From NCBI GenBank assembly GCA_934167435.1, contig CAKPKZ010000011.1, forward strand, positions 1 to 20,831: DNA of 20,831 bases, in the 5' to 3' direction. This document shows, piece by piece, positions 13,873-20,831 of the stretch. This DNA is from an uncultured Clostridia bacterium (GTDB lineage Bacteria; Bacillota; Clostridia; TANB77; CAG-508). Under the pieces are notes generated by a model. The model was not told where the DNA came from. It was given only the letters and a program-made list of their open reading frames with translations, and ran no database searches. A program made the position numbers and the translations under genes. Every line of letters begins with the position of its first letter. Positions within the stretch are counted from its first letter, which is position 1.

Positions 13873-16860
13873 ATGTTAGAAAAAAATACAGAAAATTTTA
13901 AATATAGAAATTTTAATCAAATAATTAATACATTCTATAACGAGGAAGTGGACAGCATAAATGAAAATAATTTAATAGAAAATAACAAATTAGAAATAAA
14001 ATTAGAACCAATAGTTTTGTATGATAAACTACTTGGAAATATTAAAATTGAATTTAAAATTGGAAAAAGTAGAATGTATAAAATAAAAAGTATAACAGAT
14101 TTTTATAACAGAATTGATAGAAAAGAAAAATTTAAATATGGTGAAAAACTAGAATTTATACATACAATAGAGGCATTCGATTCAAATAGCAAACCAATTT
14201 TAAATTTTTTATTAAAGTATGCTGAAATTATAAAATATGCTAATTCAAACACAAATAATAATTATAAATATTTTGGAAAAAACATAAGCGAATCAAGTAT
14301 TGTATTAAATAACAGAGGATTAGATGAATTTTTTGAAATTGTAAACGGAACAACAGTTAGCTTTTTAAAAGATGGAATAGAAAGTAAAATTAAATTTGAT
14401 AATAAAAACCCACAGATAGAATTTACTTTAAAAAGGTTAGAAGATGGTGAATATGAAATATATCCAAATACCGATATTTTTAAACTTTCTATATTACAAG
14501 GAAAACAATATAAATATATACTAAAAGAAAATAAATTATATAAATGCTCAAAAGATTTTGAAAAATCAAGCTTAAAAATGTTAGAAGTATTTAGAAAAAA
14601 TTATATAACAGAGGCTAAATTAGGAAAAGAAGAATTAAAACAATTTTTTTCAATTATAATGCCTAAAATTCATAATACAGTAAAATTTGAAAATATTACA
14701 GAAGAAGAAATACAAAAATATAAACCAGAAGATTTAATAGTAAAAGTATTTTTGGACTTTGATGCAAATAGCTATATTGTATGTGATGTAAAGTTTTTAT
14801 ATGGTCAAAAGGAATTTAATCCGTTAAATGAAAAACAAAAATTAGATTTCCCAAGAAATTTAATTCAGGAAACACGAGCATTAAATGTTTTTAGAAATAC
14901 AGGATTTATGGTTGATATAAAAAACTTAAGATTTATACTTCCAAAAGATGAATTAATATACAACTTTTTAGCTAACGATATTAATTATTACATGCAAAAG
15001 TTTGAGGTGCTAGCAACTGAAAACTTTAAAACAAAACAAATAAAACAAACCCAACTAAGCAATTTAGGAGTAAAAGTAGAAAATAACTTGCTAATAATAA
15101 ACTTAGAAAATATCAATATAGATCCAAAAGAATTAAAAGATGTACTTGAAAATTATAAATTGAAGAAAAAATACTATAAATTAAAAGACGGAAATTTTTT
15201 AAGTTTAGAAGACAATAAGGAACTAGATTTTATAGATAAACTAACTACAGGAATGGATGTTGATTTCGAGGAACTAGCTACAGGAACAATAAAACTTCCT
15301 AAAAATAGAAGTTTATATTTAAATCAATTATTAAAAGGAATAAAAGGAACAGAAATTATAAAAAATGCTGAATATAAAGAAATTGTTAATAATTTAAAAC
15401 AAGAACAGTTAGAAGACGAAGTTATAGTTCCAGAAAATTTAGATAAAACTTTAAGGTATTATCAAAAAACAGGTTTTAAATGGTTAAAGGTATTAGACAA
15501 TTATAATTTTGGGGGTATACTTGCAGATGATATGGGACTAGGTAAAACAATACAAATGCTTTCAATAATTTTAGACTATATAGAAAATGATACAAAAGAG
15601 TTAAATAAAAGAGCAAGTTTAGTTGTAGCCCCTAGTTCACTTTCTTTAAATTGGGAAAAAGAAGCAAAAAAATTTGCTCCACAATTAAAAACATTAGTAA
15701 TTAGAGGAAATAGTATAGAAAGGCAAAATCAAATAAACAATGTAAAAAATTATAATTTAATTATAACATCATATGACTTACTAAAAAGAGATATAGAAGT
15801 ATATAAAAAATTAGATTATAAATTTAGATTTATAATTGCAGATGAAGCTCAATATTTAAAAAACAGTAACACACAAAATGCCAAAACGGTAAAAGAAATT
15901 AAGTCTGATACACGTTATGCACTAACAGGAACACCTATAGAAAACTCATTAGCTGAATTATGGTCAATTTTTGATTTTATTATGCCAGGATATTTATACA
16001 CATATAAAAAATTTAGAAACACATATGAATTGCCAATTATAAGAGATGAAAATTATAGTGCAATGGAAAAATTAAAAATGTTAATAGAACCATTCGTATT
16101 AAGAAGAACTAAAAAAGAAGTTTTAAAAGAATTACCAGAAAAAACAGTAACAGTACTTAATAATGAAATGGGAGAAGAACAAAGAAAAATATATATGGCA
16201 TATTTAGAAAAGGCAAAAGAGGATCTGGATGAAGAAATAAAAAATAAAGGTTATGAAAAAAGTAGAATGAAAATTTTAGCCATATTAACCAGATTAAGAC
16301 AAATTTGTTGTCATCCTAGTTTGTTTATAGATAATTACAATAACACAAGTAGTAAACTAGAGCAGTGTATGGAAATAATAGAGGATGCTACAAATGCAGG
16401 ACATAAAATATTAGTGTTTTCTGGATATACATCAATGTTTAATATTTTAGAAAAGGAATTAGAAAAATCCAATATTAAATATTTTAAATTAACAGGAGCA
16501 ACAAAGGTAGATGAAAGAATAAAATTAGTAGACGAATTTAATGAAAATAAAGATATTAAGGTGTTTTTAATTTCTTTAAAAGCAGGAGGAACAGGTTTAA
16601 ATCTAACAGGTGCAGATATGGTAATACATTATGATCCATGGTGGAATATATCTACAGAAAATCAAGCAACAGATAGGGCATATAGAATTGGACAAAAAAA
16701 TAATGTTCAAGTATACAAATTAATAACAAGTAACTCTATAGAAGAAAAAATATACGAATTACAAAAGAAAAAATCAAAACTAATAGACAATGTGCTAGAT
16801 ACAAGAATGTCATTTATAAATAAATTATCAAAAGAAGACATTATGAATTTATTTCAATAA
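13873..16860 (+). CDS. SNF2-family DEAD/DEAH-type ATPase (helicase-like)
   Basis: This 995-residue protein has an N-terminal half of about 520 residues that fits the bacterial SNF2-associated domain, then a SNF2 ATPase core. Visible motifs: ILADDMGLGKT with Walker A Lys558, Walker B DEAQ at 657-660, ALTGTPIENSLAELWSIFDF, LRRTKKEVLKELP, SLKAGGTGLNLTGADMVIHY, and motif VI QATDRAYRIGQ at 931-941 with arginine-finger candidates Arg935 and Arg938. These enzymes translocate on double-stranded DNA and remodel protein-DNA complexes. No Cys/His SWIM finger is seen at the N-terminus, although many clostridial relatives carry one. The frame opens at 13759, but that part overlaps the preceding terminator and this gene's promoter. 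The ATG at 13873 has ribosome binding site GGAGAG. TrmFO follows after 14 bases. Confidence 0.93.
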   Translation: MLEKNTENFKYRNFNQIINTFYNEEVDSINENNLIENNKLEIKLEPIVLYDKLLGNIKIEFKIGKSRMYKIKSITDFYNRIDRKEKFKYGEKLEFIHTIEAFDSNSKPILNFLLKYAEIIKYANSNTNNNYKYFGKNISESSIVLNNRGLDEFFEIVNGTTVSFLKDGIESKIKFDNKNPQIEFTLKRLEDGEYEIYPNTDIFKLSILQGKQYKYILKENKLYKCSKDFEKSSLKMLEVFRKNYITEAKLGKEELKQFFSIIMPKIHNTVKFENITEEEIQKYKPEDLIVKVFLDFDANSYIVCDVKFLYGQKEFNPLNEKQKLDFPRNLIQETRALNVFRNTGFMVDIKNLRFILPKDELIYNFLANDINYYMQKFEVLATENFKTKQIKQTQLSNLGVKVENNLLIINLENINIDPKELKDVLENYKLKKKYYKLKDGNFLSLEDNKELDFIDKLTTGMDVDFEELATGTIKLPKNRSLYLNQLLKGIKGTEIIKNAEYKEIVNNLKQEQLEDEVIVPENLDKTLRYYQKTGFKWLKVLDNYNFGGILADDMGLGKTIQMLSIILDYIENDTKELNKRASLVVAPSSLSLNWEKEAKKFAPQLKTLVIRGNSIERQNQINNVKNYNLIITSYDLLKRDIEVYKKLDYKFRFIIADEAQYLKNSNTQNAKTVKEIKSDTRYALTGTPIENSLAELWSIFDFIMPGYLYTYKKFRNTYELPIIRDENYSAMEKLKMLIEPFVLRRTKKEVLKELPEKTVTVLNNEMGEEQRKIYMAYLEKAKEDLDEEIKNKGYEKSRMKILAILTRLRQICCHPSLFIDNYNNTSSKLEQCMEIIEDATNAGHKILVFSGYTSMFNILEKELEKSNIKYFKLTGATKVDERIKLVDEFNENKDIKVFLISLKAGGTGLNLTGADMVIHYDPWWNISTENQATDRAYRIGQKNNVQVYKLITSNSIEEKIYELQKKKSKLIDNVLDTRMSFINKLSKEDIMNLFQ

Positions 16861-16874
16861 AAAAAGGAGAAAAA

Positions 16875-18227
16875 ATGAAAGATTATATTACAATTATTGG
16901 AGCAGGCCTAGCTGGTTGTGAAGCTGCATACCAAATTGCCAAAAGAGGAATAAAAGTAAAATTATATGAAATGAAACCCAATAAATTTTCAGAAGCACAT
17001 ACAAATAAAAATTTTGCAGAAATTGTATGTAGTAATTCTTTTAAATCTAACTTATTAACAAATGCGTGTGGACTTTTAAAAGAAGAACTAAGAAGGTTAG
17101 ATTCTTTGCTAATAAGTGTAGCAGACAAAACACAAGTGCCAGCGGGTCAAGCCCTTGCTGTTGACAGAGAAAAATTTTCAGAAGAAGTAACAAAAAGAAT
17201 TAAAGAAAATAAGTTAATAGAAATAATAAATGAGGAAGTAACAAACATAGAAGAGCTAGCTAAGCAAGGTATTGTAATAATTGCAACAGGACCATTAACC
17301 TCGGGGGATTTAGCCAAAAATATTTCTAAAATAACAGGACAAAATGGCTTATATTTTTATGATGCGGCAGCACCAATAATTAGTAAAGATAGTATTGATT
17401 TTAATATTGCATTTTATGGAGATAGATATAGCCAAGAAAAGAAAAAAGAAGAAAGTTTAAAACAATGGGAAGAAAGAATAAAAAATCAGGAACAAAGTTA
17501 TATAAATCTTCCAATGAATGAGAAAGAATATGAAAAATTTTGGGAAGAATTAGTGCAAGCACAAGTAGTTACTTTACATGATTTTGAAAAAAAGGAGATT
17601 TTCGAAGGATGTATGCCAATAGAAATAATGGCAAAACGTGGAAAAGACACATTAAGATATGGACCATTAAAACCAGTAGGTTTTGATGACCCAAGAACAG
17701 CTAAACGACCATATGCAATTGTTCAATTAAGACAAGATAATAGCAATGCAAGCATGTACAATATAGTTGGATTTCAAACAAACTTAAAATTTGGAGAGCA
17801 AAAAAGAGTAATACAAATGATACCAGGATTAGAAAATGCAGAATTTATAAAATATGGAGTTATGCACAGAAACACATATATAAATTCAACTATTCTTTTA
17901 GATGAAACATATAATATGAAAAATAACAGCAACATATATTTTGCAGGACAAATAACAGGAGTAGAAGGATATGTAGAATCAATCTCTTCTGGAATGATTG
18001 CTGGAATAAATGCGGTAGAAAAATTTAAAAAAACAAGTAAAAAAATCATATTTTCTGAAAATACAATAATAGGGGCTCTAGCTAAGTATATTTCTACACC
18101 TAACAATAAATTTCAGCCAATGAATGCAAACTTTGGAATATTACCTGATCTTGAAGGAAAAAGGATAAAAGACAAAAAGGAAAGATATATGAAATTAGCT
18201 AATAGAAGTTTAGAAAATTTTAAGTAA
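16875..18227 (+). CDS. trmFO: Methylenetetrahydrofolate-tRNA-(uracil-5-)-methyltransferase TrmFO
   Basis: This 450-residue folate- and FAD-dependent enzyme makes m5U54 (ribothymidine) in the T-loop of tRNAs. The N-terminal FAD-binding motif is IIGAGLAGCEAAYQIAKRG (residues 7-25). VCSNSFKSN contains Cys52 and FEGCMPIEIMAKRG contains Cys246, the two conserved cysteines of the family. DTLRYGPLKPVGF and the C-terminal YFAGQITGVEGYVESISSG region are also characteristic. It is slightly longer than usual because of a charged insertion of about 20 residues near 186-207. The ribosome binding site AAAGGAGA is 7 bases before the ATG, and only 14 bases separate it from the SNF2 gene, so they should be co-transcribed. 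No clear terminator follows. Confidence 0.96.
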   Translation: MKDYITIIGAGLAGCEAAYQIAKRGIKVKLYEMKPNKFSEAHTNKNFAEIVCSNSFKSNLLTNACGLLKEELRRLDSLLISVADKTQVPAGQALAVDREKFSEEVTKRIKENKLIEIINEEVTNIEELAKQGIVIIATGPLTSGDLAKNISKITGQNGLYFYDAAAPIISKDSIDFNIAFYGDRYSQEKKKEESLKQWEERIKNQEQSYINLPMNEKEYEKFWEELVQAQVVTLHDFEKKEIFEGCMPIEIMAKRGKDTLRYGPLKPVGFDDPRTAKRPYAIVQLRQDNSNASMYNIVGFQTNLKFGEQKRVIQMIPGLENAEFIKYGVMHRNTYINSTILLDETYNMKNNSNIYFAGQITGVEGYVESISSGMIAGINAVEKFKKTSKKIIFSENTIIGALAKYISTPNNKFQPMNANFGILPDLEGKRIKDKKERYMKLANRSLENFK

Positions 18228-18291
18228 ATAATGCAGGAATTTATAAAAATGTTACGAAAATATTACAAAAATATTAAAATTTAAATAACAG

Positions 18292-18320
18292 TTGTCAAAT
18301 TATGTAAAATGTGATAAAAT
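18292..18320 (+). promoter_or_regulatory. Promoter of the coiled-coil/EP-repeat gene
   Basis: TTGTCA (18292-18297) and TAAAAT (18315-18320) are separated by 17 bases, with TGA directly before the -10, giving an extended -10. It is 33 bases before the ATG at 18354. Confidence 0.72.
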
Positions 18321-18353
18321 ATAAATAGTATTTTATTATAAAGGAGAATTTGA

Positions 18354-19880
18354 ATGGATATTGAATTTATAGAATTTTTTGATAAAAGGTATGAAAGTCT
18401 AAATAAAGACAAACAACAATTAGAAGAAGCGATAAAACAAGTTAAGGATCCAAATAGTTATGAATATAATAGCTATCAAAAATTTTATCAACAAGTAAAT
18501 GAGGAATTAAATCAAGTAAAAAAAGAAAGACAAGATGTTGAAAACTGGTTTTCCAAAAAAGAAAAGGCAAGTAATGAGAGGAAACAAATAGAAGAAAAAA
18601 TACAAACACTTAATAAGCGAAAAGAAGAATATTTAGATGATAAGAAAAATGAAGAAAAGAATATAGATAAAACATATATATTGGAAGAAATTGAAAGTGA
18701 TCTAAAAAAGATTGAAATAGAATTAGAAGATGCAATGAAAAAAGACAAAAAAGCAAAATTAACTTTTGAGAGAATGGGAAAAAATATAGAAAAATATAAA
18801 GAACAACATAATATAAAATCAAAACAACATAATCAAGGTGAAATAGAACCAAATTCAGCCTCAGCAGAACCAAAAGTAGAGGAAACGGAAGAACCAAATC
18901 CAGTTTCAGCAGAACAAAAAGTAGAGAAAACAGAAGAACCAAATCCAGTTTTAGCAGAACAAGAAATAGAAGAAACGGAAGAACCAAATCCAGCATCAGC
19001 AGAACCAAAAGCAGAGAAAACAGAAGAACCAAATCCAGCTCCAACAGAACCAAAAGTAGATGAACCCAAAGAATCACCAATTATCGAATCAGGAACAATT
19101 CCTATAAATACAGATCCAAATATTATTCCATACAAGGCTACATCTAAAAAAGAAAAGGAATATTTAACTAAATCAATCACTGACTTACAAATAGCTAATA
19201 CATCATCATATAATAATGTATTTCTAGAAATGGAGAAATATGTTAATAAATTTTTTGAAAAGAATCAAAATGATATTAAAGAAAAATGTGATAAATGTAA
19301 AAACAAAGAAGAACTAAATGGTAAAGTAGAAGAATTATTAAAAAATTACAGAGTAGACGATCAAGAATTATCATTTGATGCAAAATCAATATTAAGTAGA
19401 GTAATTAGGTTCACATATCGTGGAAAATTTGACAAAGAAGTTGAAGAAGAAAAAAGTTCTATTTTTAATAAAATAAAAACTAAAATTTCTTCTGCATTTA
19501 CTGCAACAAAAGGATTTTTTAAGAGAATAAAAGAAAAAATACAAAACAAAGCAAGATTAAAAAATTCAGATATGAAATATTTAAATTCAGCAGAAGAACC
19601 AATAAAAGGCGATACAAATGGAAGAAAGTATGAAGATGCAACTATTGATGATTATAAAAAAGGAAATGAAGTTCTTGAAAATCTAGATATAAGTTTTGTA
19701 GAAGCACCAGAAGGTTTAACAGAAAAAATAAAAGCAGTAAAAGATAAGAAAATGGAAACGGATAAGTTTGGATACAGAACTGAAAAAACTGAAGAGGAAG
19801 AAATGCTAGATAGAAATAATTTAGATGAAGCAATGAATAAAGAACGAGAAAATATAAACATAGATATAGAAATAAAGTAG
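18354..19880 (+). CDS. Hypothetical coiled-coil protein with acidic Glu/Pro tandem repeat
   Basis: This 508-residue, highly charged protein matches no family I recognise. Residues about 10-155 are a continuous Lys/Glu-rich coiled coil with leucine and isoleucine heptads. Residues 165-239 are five 15-residue tandem repeats with consensus EPNPxSAEPKVEETE, an extended acidic linker. Residues about 265-345 look helical and include a CDKCKNKEE stretch with two close cysteines. Residues about 366-400, including SSAFTATKGFFKRIKEKI, form a basic amphipathic segment that could touch membrane or nucleic acid. The tail is acidic. There is no signal peptide, lipobox or membrane segment, so it is probably cytoplasmic; a structural or scaffold role is guesswork. 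The ribosome binding site AAGGAG precedes the ATG. The gene is monocistronic with its own promoter and a downstream stem-loop. Confidence 0.8.
   Translation: MDIEFIEFFDKRYESLNKDKQQLEEAIKQVKDPNSYEYNSYQKFYQQVNEELNQVKKERQDVENWFSKKEKASNERKQIEEKIQTLNKRKEEYLDDKKNEEKNIDKTYILEEIESDLKKIEIELEDAMKKDKKAKLTFERMGKNIEKYKEQHNIKSKQHNQGEIEPNSASAEPKVEETEEPNPVSAEQKVEKTEEPNPVLAEQEIEETEEPNPASAEPKAEKTEEPNPAPTEPKVDEPKESPIIESGTIPINTDPNIIPYKATSKKEKEYLTKSITDLQIANTSSYNNVFLEMEKYVNKFFEKNQNDIKEKCDKCKNKEELNGKVEELLKNYRVDDQELSFDAKSILSRVIRFTYRGKFDKEVEEEKSSIFNKIKTKISSAFTATKGFFKRIKEKIQNKARLKNSDMKYLNSAEEPIKGDTNGRKYEDATIDDYKKGNEVLENLDISFVEAPEGLTEKIKAVKDKKMETDKFGYRTEKTEEEEMLDRNNLDEAMNKERENINIDIEIK
18846..19070 (+). repeat. Five tandem 45-bp repeats encoding EP-rich units
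   Basis: Five consecutive in-frame 45-base units (starts 18846, 18891, 18936, 18981, 19026) each begin GAACCAAAT and encode EPN(P/S). Units 2 and 4 share the EKTE ending, while units 1 and 3 share EETE, so the array may have grown by duplicating pairs. There are no spacers, so it is a coding minisatellite, not CRISPR. Confidence 0.9.
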
Positions 19881-19896
19881 TATAAAATATATTAAA

Positions 19897-19940
19897 TTAA
19901 GAAGGTTTAAAACTAGATTTTAAACCTTCTTAAAATTTAC
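19897..19940 (+). terminator. Stem-loop after the coiled-coil gene, probable terminator
   Basis: TTAAGAAGGTTTAAAA (19897-19912) pairs perfectly with TTTTAAACCTTCTTAA (19918-19933), 16 pairs around a five-base loop. The following T tract is poor (AATTTAC), but stem length and position between two genes favour termination. Confidence 0.72.
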
Positions 19941-19949
19941 AAAAAAATA

Positions 19950-19978
19950 TTGACTTATAAGTATAAAAATGGTAAAAT
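19950..19978 (+). promoter_or_regulatory. Promoter of rpsL-rpsG
   Basis: TTGACT (19950-19955) and TAAAAT (19973-19978) are separated by 17 bases, with TGG directly before the -10, giving an extended -10. The leader to rpsL would be about 68 bases. Confidence 0.75.
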
Positions 19979-19984
19979 ATAAAC

Positions 19985-20024
19985 GTTATTATAAATTGCA
20001 CATTTTATGCAGTTCCGTAATAAC
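19985..20024 (+). promoter_or_regulatory. Possible structure in the rpsL leader
   Basis: GTTATTA (19985-19991) is complementary to TAATAAC (20018-20024), and inside, TGCA (19997-20000) can pair with TGCA (20008-20011). It sits at the 5' end of the expected transcript. No known leader motif was recognised. Confidence 0.35.
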
Positions 20025-20052
20025 ACAAAAAATTATAGGAGGTGAAATTTAA

Positions 20053-20466
20053 GTGCCAACAATTAATCAATTAGTAAGAAAAGGAAGAAAAACAGGAGTA
20101 ACAAAATCAACAGCACCAGCTCTTCAACATGGATGGAATTCAAAAAATAAAAAATTAACAAACAATAGAGCTCCACAAAAAAGAGGAGTATGTACAGTAG
20201 TAAAAACAGTAACACCTAAAAAGCCAAACTCAGCTTTAAGAAAAGTTGCCAGAGTTAGACTTTCTAATGGTTATGAAGTTACATCTTATATCCCAGGTAT
20301 AGGACATAACTTACAAGAACACAGTGTTGTATTAATAAGAGGTGGTAGGGTAAAAGACCTTCCAGGTGTTAGATACCATATCATAAGAGGAACATTAGAT
20401 ACAGCAGGTGTTAAAGATAGAATGCAAGCGCGTTCTAAATATGGAGCTAAAAGACCAAAAAAATAA
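20053..20466 (+). CDS. rpsL: 30S ribosomal protein S12
   Basis: This 137-residue decoding-centre protein has the typical N-terminus PTINQLVRKGRK, the Firmicutes-type insertion at about residues 22-40, TPKKPNSALRKVARVRLSNG (54-73), the GHNLQEHSVVLIRGGRVKDLPG segment (84-105) and the KRPKK tail. Lys56 and Lys57, at the site where streptomycin-resistance changes occur in other bacteria, are the ordinary residues. The start codon is GTG, with the ribosome binding site AGGAGGTG upstream. It normally lies after rpoB-rpoC; here an unrelated coiled-coil gene and a dedicated promoter precede it. rpsG follows after 159 bases. Confidence 0.98.
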   Translation: MPTINQLVRKGRKTGVTKSTAPALQHGWNSKNKKLTNNRAPQKRGVCTVVKTVTPKKPNSALRKVARVRLSNGYEVTSYIPGIGHNLQEHSVVLIRGGRVKDLPGVRYHIIRGTLDTAGVKDRMQARSKYGAKRPKK

Positions 20467-20553
20467 AAAGTAGCTCAAAAGTACAAAGTTAGTGCTTGTA
20501 ATTCTTACTAAATTAAGGCATTTAAATTTAGAATAGATTATAAACACTATACG

Positions 20554-20600
20554 GAAAAGTATAACTTTTCAGAGTACCTAAGATATTTTTTTAAATATCT
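20554..20600 (+). promoter_or_regulatory. Two hairpins between rpsL and rpsG
   Basis: GAAAAG (20554-20559) pairs with CTTTTC (20565-20570), and AGATATTT (20581-20588) pairs with AAATATCT (20593-20600) around a TTTT loop. In Escherichia coli the rpsL-rpsG gap carries the S7 translational operator; whether these do the same is inference. Confidence 0.35.
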
Positions 20601-20625
20601 AAATAAATTTAAGGAGGGAAGAATA

Positions 20626-20831
20626 GTGCCAAGAAAAGGATATATAGCAAAAAGAGAAGTATTACCAGATCCAATATACAACAGTAAAGTTGTTACTAAA
20701 TTAGTAAACAACATAATGTTAGATGGTAAAAAATCAGTTGCTCAAAAAATAGTATATGATGCATTTGATATCATAAAAGAAAAAGAAGGAAAAGATCCTT
20801 TAGAAGTTTTTGAAGCAGCTTTAGAAAATGT
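20626..20831 (+). CDS. rpsG: 30S ribosomal protein S7, 5' part
   Basis: The first 68 codons are present, and the gene runs off the window end. The product begins with a GTG-encoded Met followed by PRKGYIAKREVLPDPIYNS and continues KVVTKLVNNIMLDGKKSVA, both diagnostic of S7, which nucleates assembly of the 30S head. The ribosome binding site AAGGAGGG lies 8 bases before the GTG. It is the second gene of the str-type operon; fusA and tuf would be expected next but are outside the window. Confidence 0.97.
   Translation, partial: MPRKGYIAKREVLPDPIYNSKVVTKLVNNIMLDGKKSVAQKIVYDAFDIIKEKEGKDPLEVFEAALEN

Noticed and set aside
18846..19070. Regular 45-base repeats considered as a CRISPR array
   Set aside because: Repeats are contiguous, in frame and without unique spacers; they are coding repeats.
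18610..19180. Long antisense reading frames over the EP-repeat gene
   Set aside because: They mirror the tandem repeat and coiled coil, lack ribosome binding sites and give low-complexity Leu- or Gly/Ser-rich products.

Overview
This window looks like a chromosomal segment of an AT-rich, spore-forming member of the Firmicutes (class Clostridia or a close relative). The reasons are the very low G+C, strong AGGAGG-type ribosome binding sites, GTG starts on rpsL and rpsG, a full-length Spo0A, a Spo0E-like phosphatase, the TrmFO (folate/FAD) type of tRNA m5U methyltransferase, and the paired M16 proteins YfmF and YfmH. No mobile element, CRISPR array, tRNA or rRNA was recognised.

Layout. (1) 93-1339: rpsF-ssb-rpsR operon with its own promoter and terminator. 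(2) 1363-4589: a promoter followed by three tightly spaced genes, for a PLP-dependent methionine gamma-lyase-like protein, an HI0933-type flavoprotein and a YigZ/IMPACT protein. (3) 4622-5550: monocistronic spo0A with promoter and terminator. (4) 5554-6322: minus-strand lipoprotein gene, flanked by two related hairpins in opposite orientation. (5) 6420-7345: divergent membrane-anchored polysaccharide deacetylase. (6) 7371-10401: two adjacent, extremely AT-rich genes of no recognised family; the first looks like a divergent sigma-70-type protein and the second has a PD-(D/E)XK nuclease-like signature. (7) 10373-10718: rpsU, whose consensus promoter lies across the end of the preceding gene. (8) 10716-13437: yfmF-yfmH. 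(9) 13498-13817: small Spo0E-like gene. (10) 13819-18227: SNF2-family ATPase and trmFO. (11) 18292-19933: a coiled-coil protein with an acidic Glu/Pro repeat. (12) 19950-end: rpsL and the start of rpsG, from a promoter of their own.

The genes are mainly housekeeping (ribosomal proteins, SSB, tRNA modification, probable EF-P modification), combined with sporulation control (Spo0A and a predicted Spo0A~P phosphatase about 8 kb away) and a small envelope locus. The best candidate for something undescribed is the 7371-10401 pair. Other points of interest are the mirrored hairpins around the lipoprotein gene, a GNRA hairpin that could mask the ssb ribosome binding site, recurring extended -10 promoters of the form TGn-TAAAAT, and an rpsL-rpsG operon that does not follow rpoBC directly. 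All family calls come from reading motifs; no database search was run.
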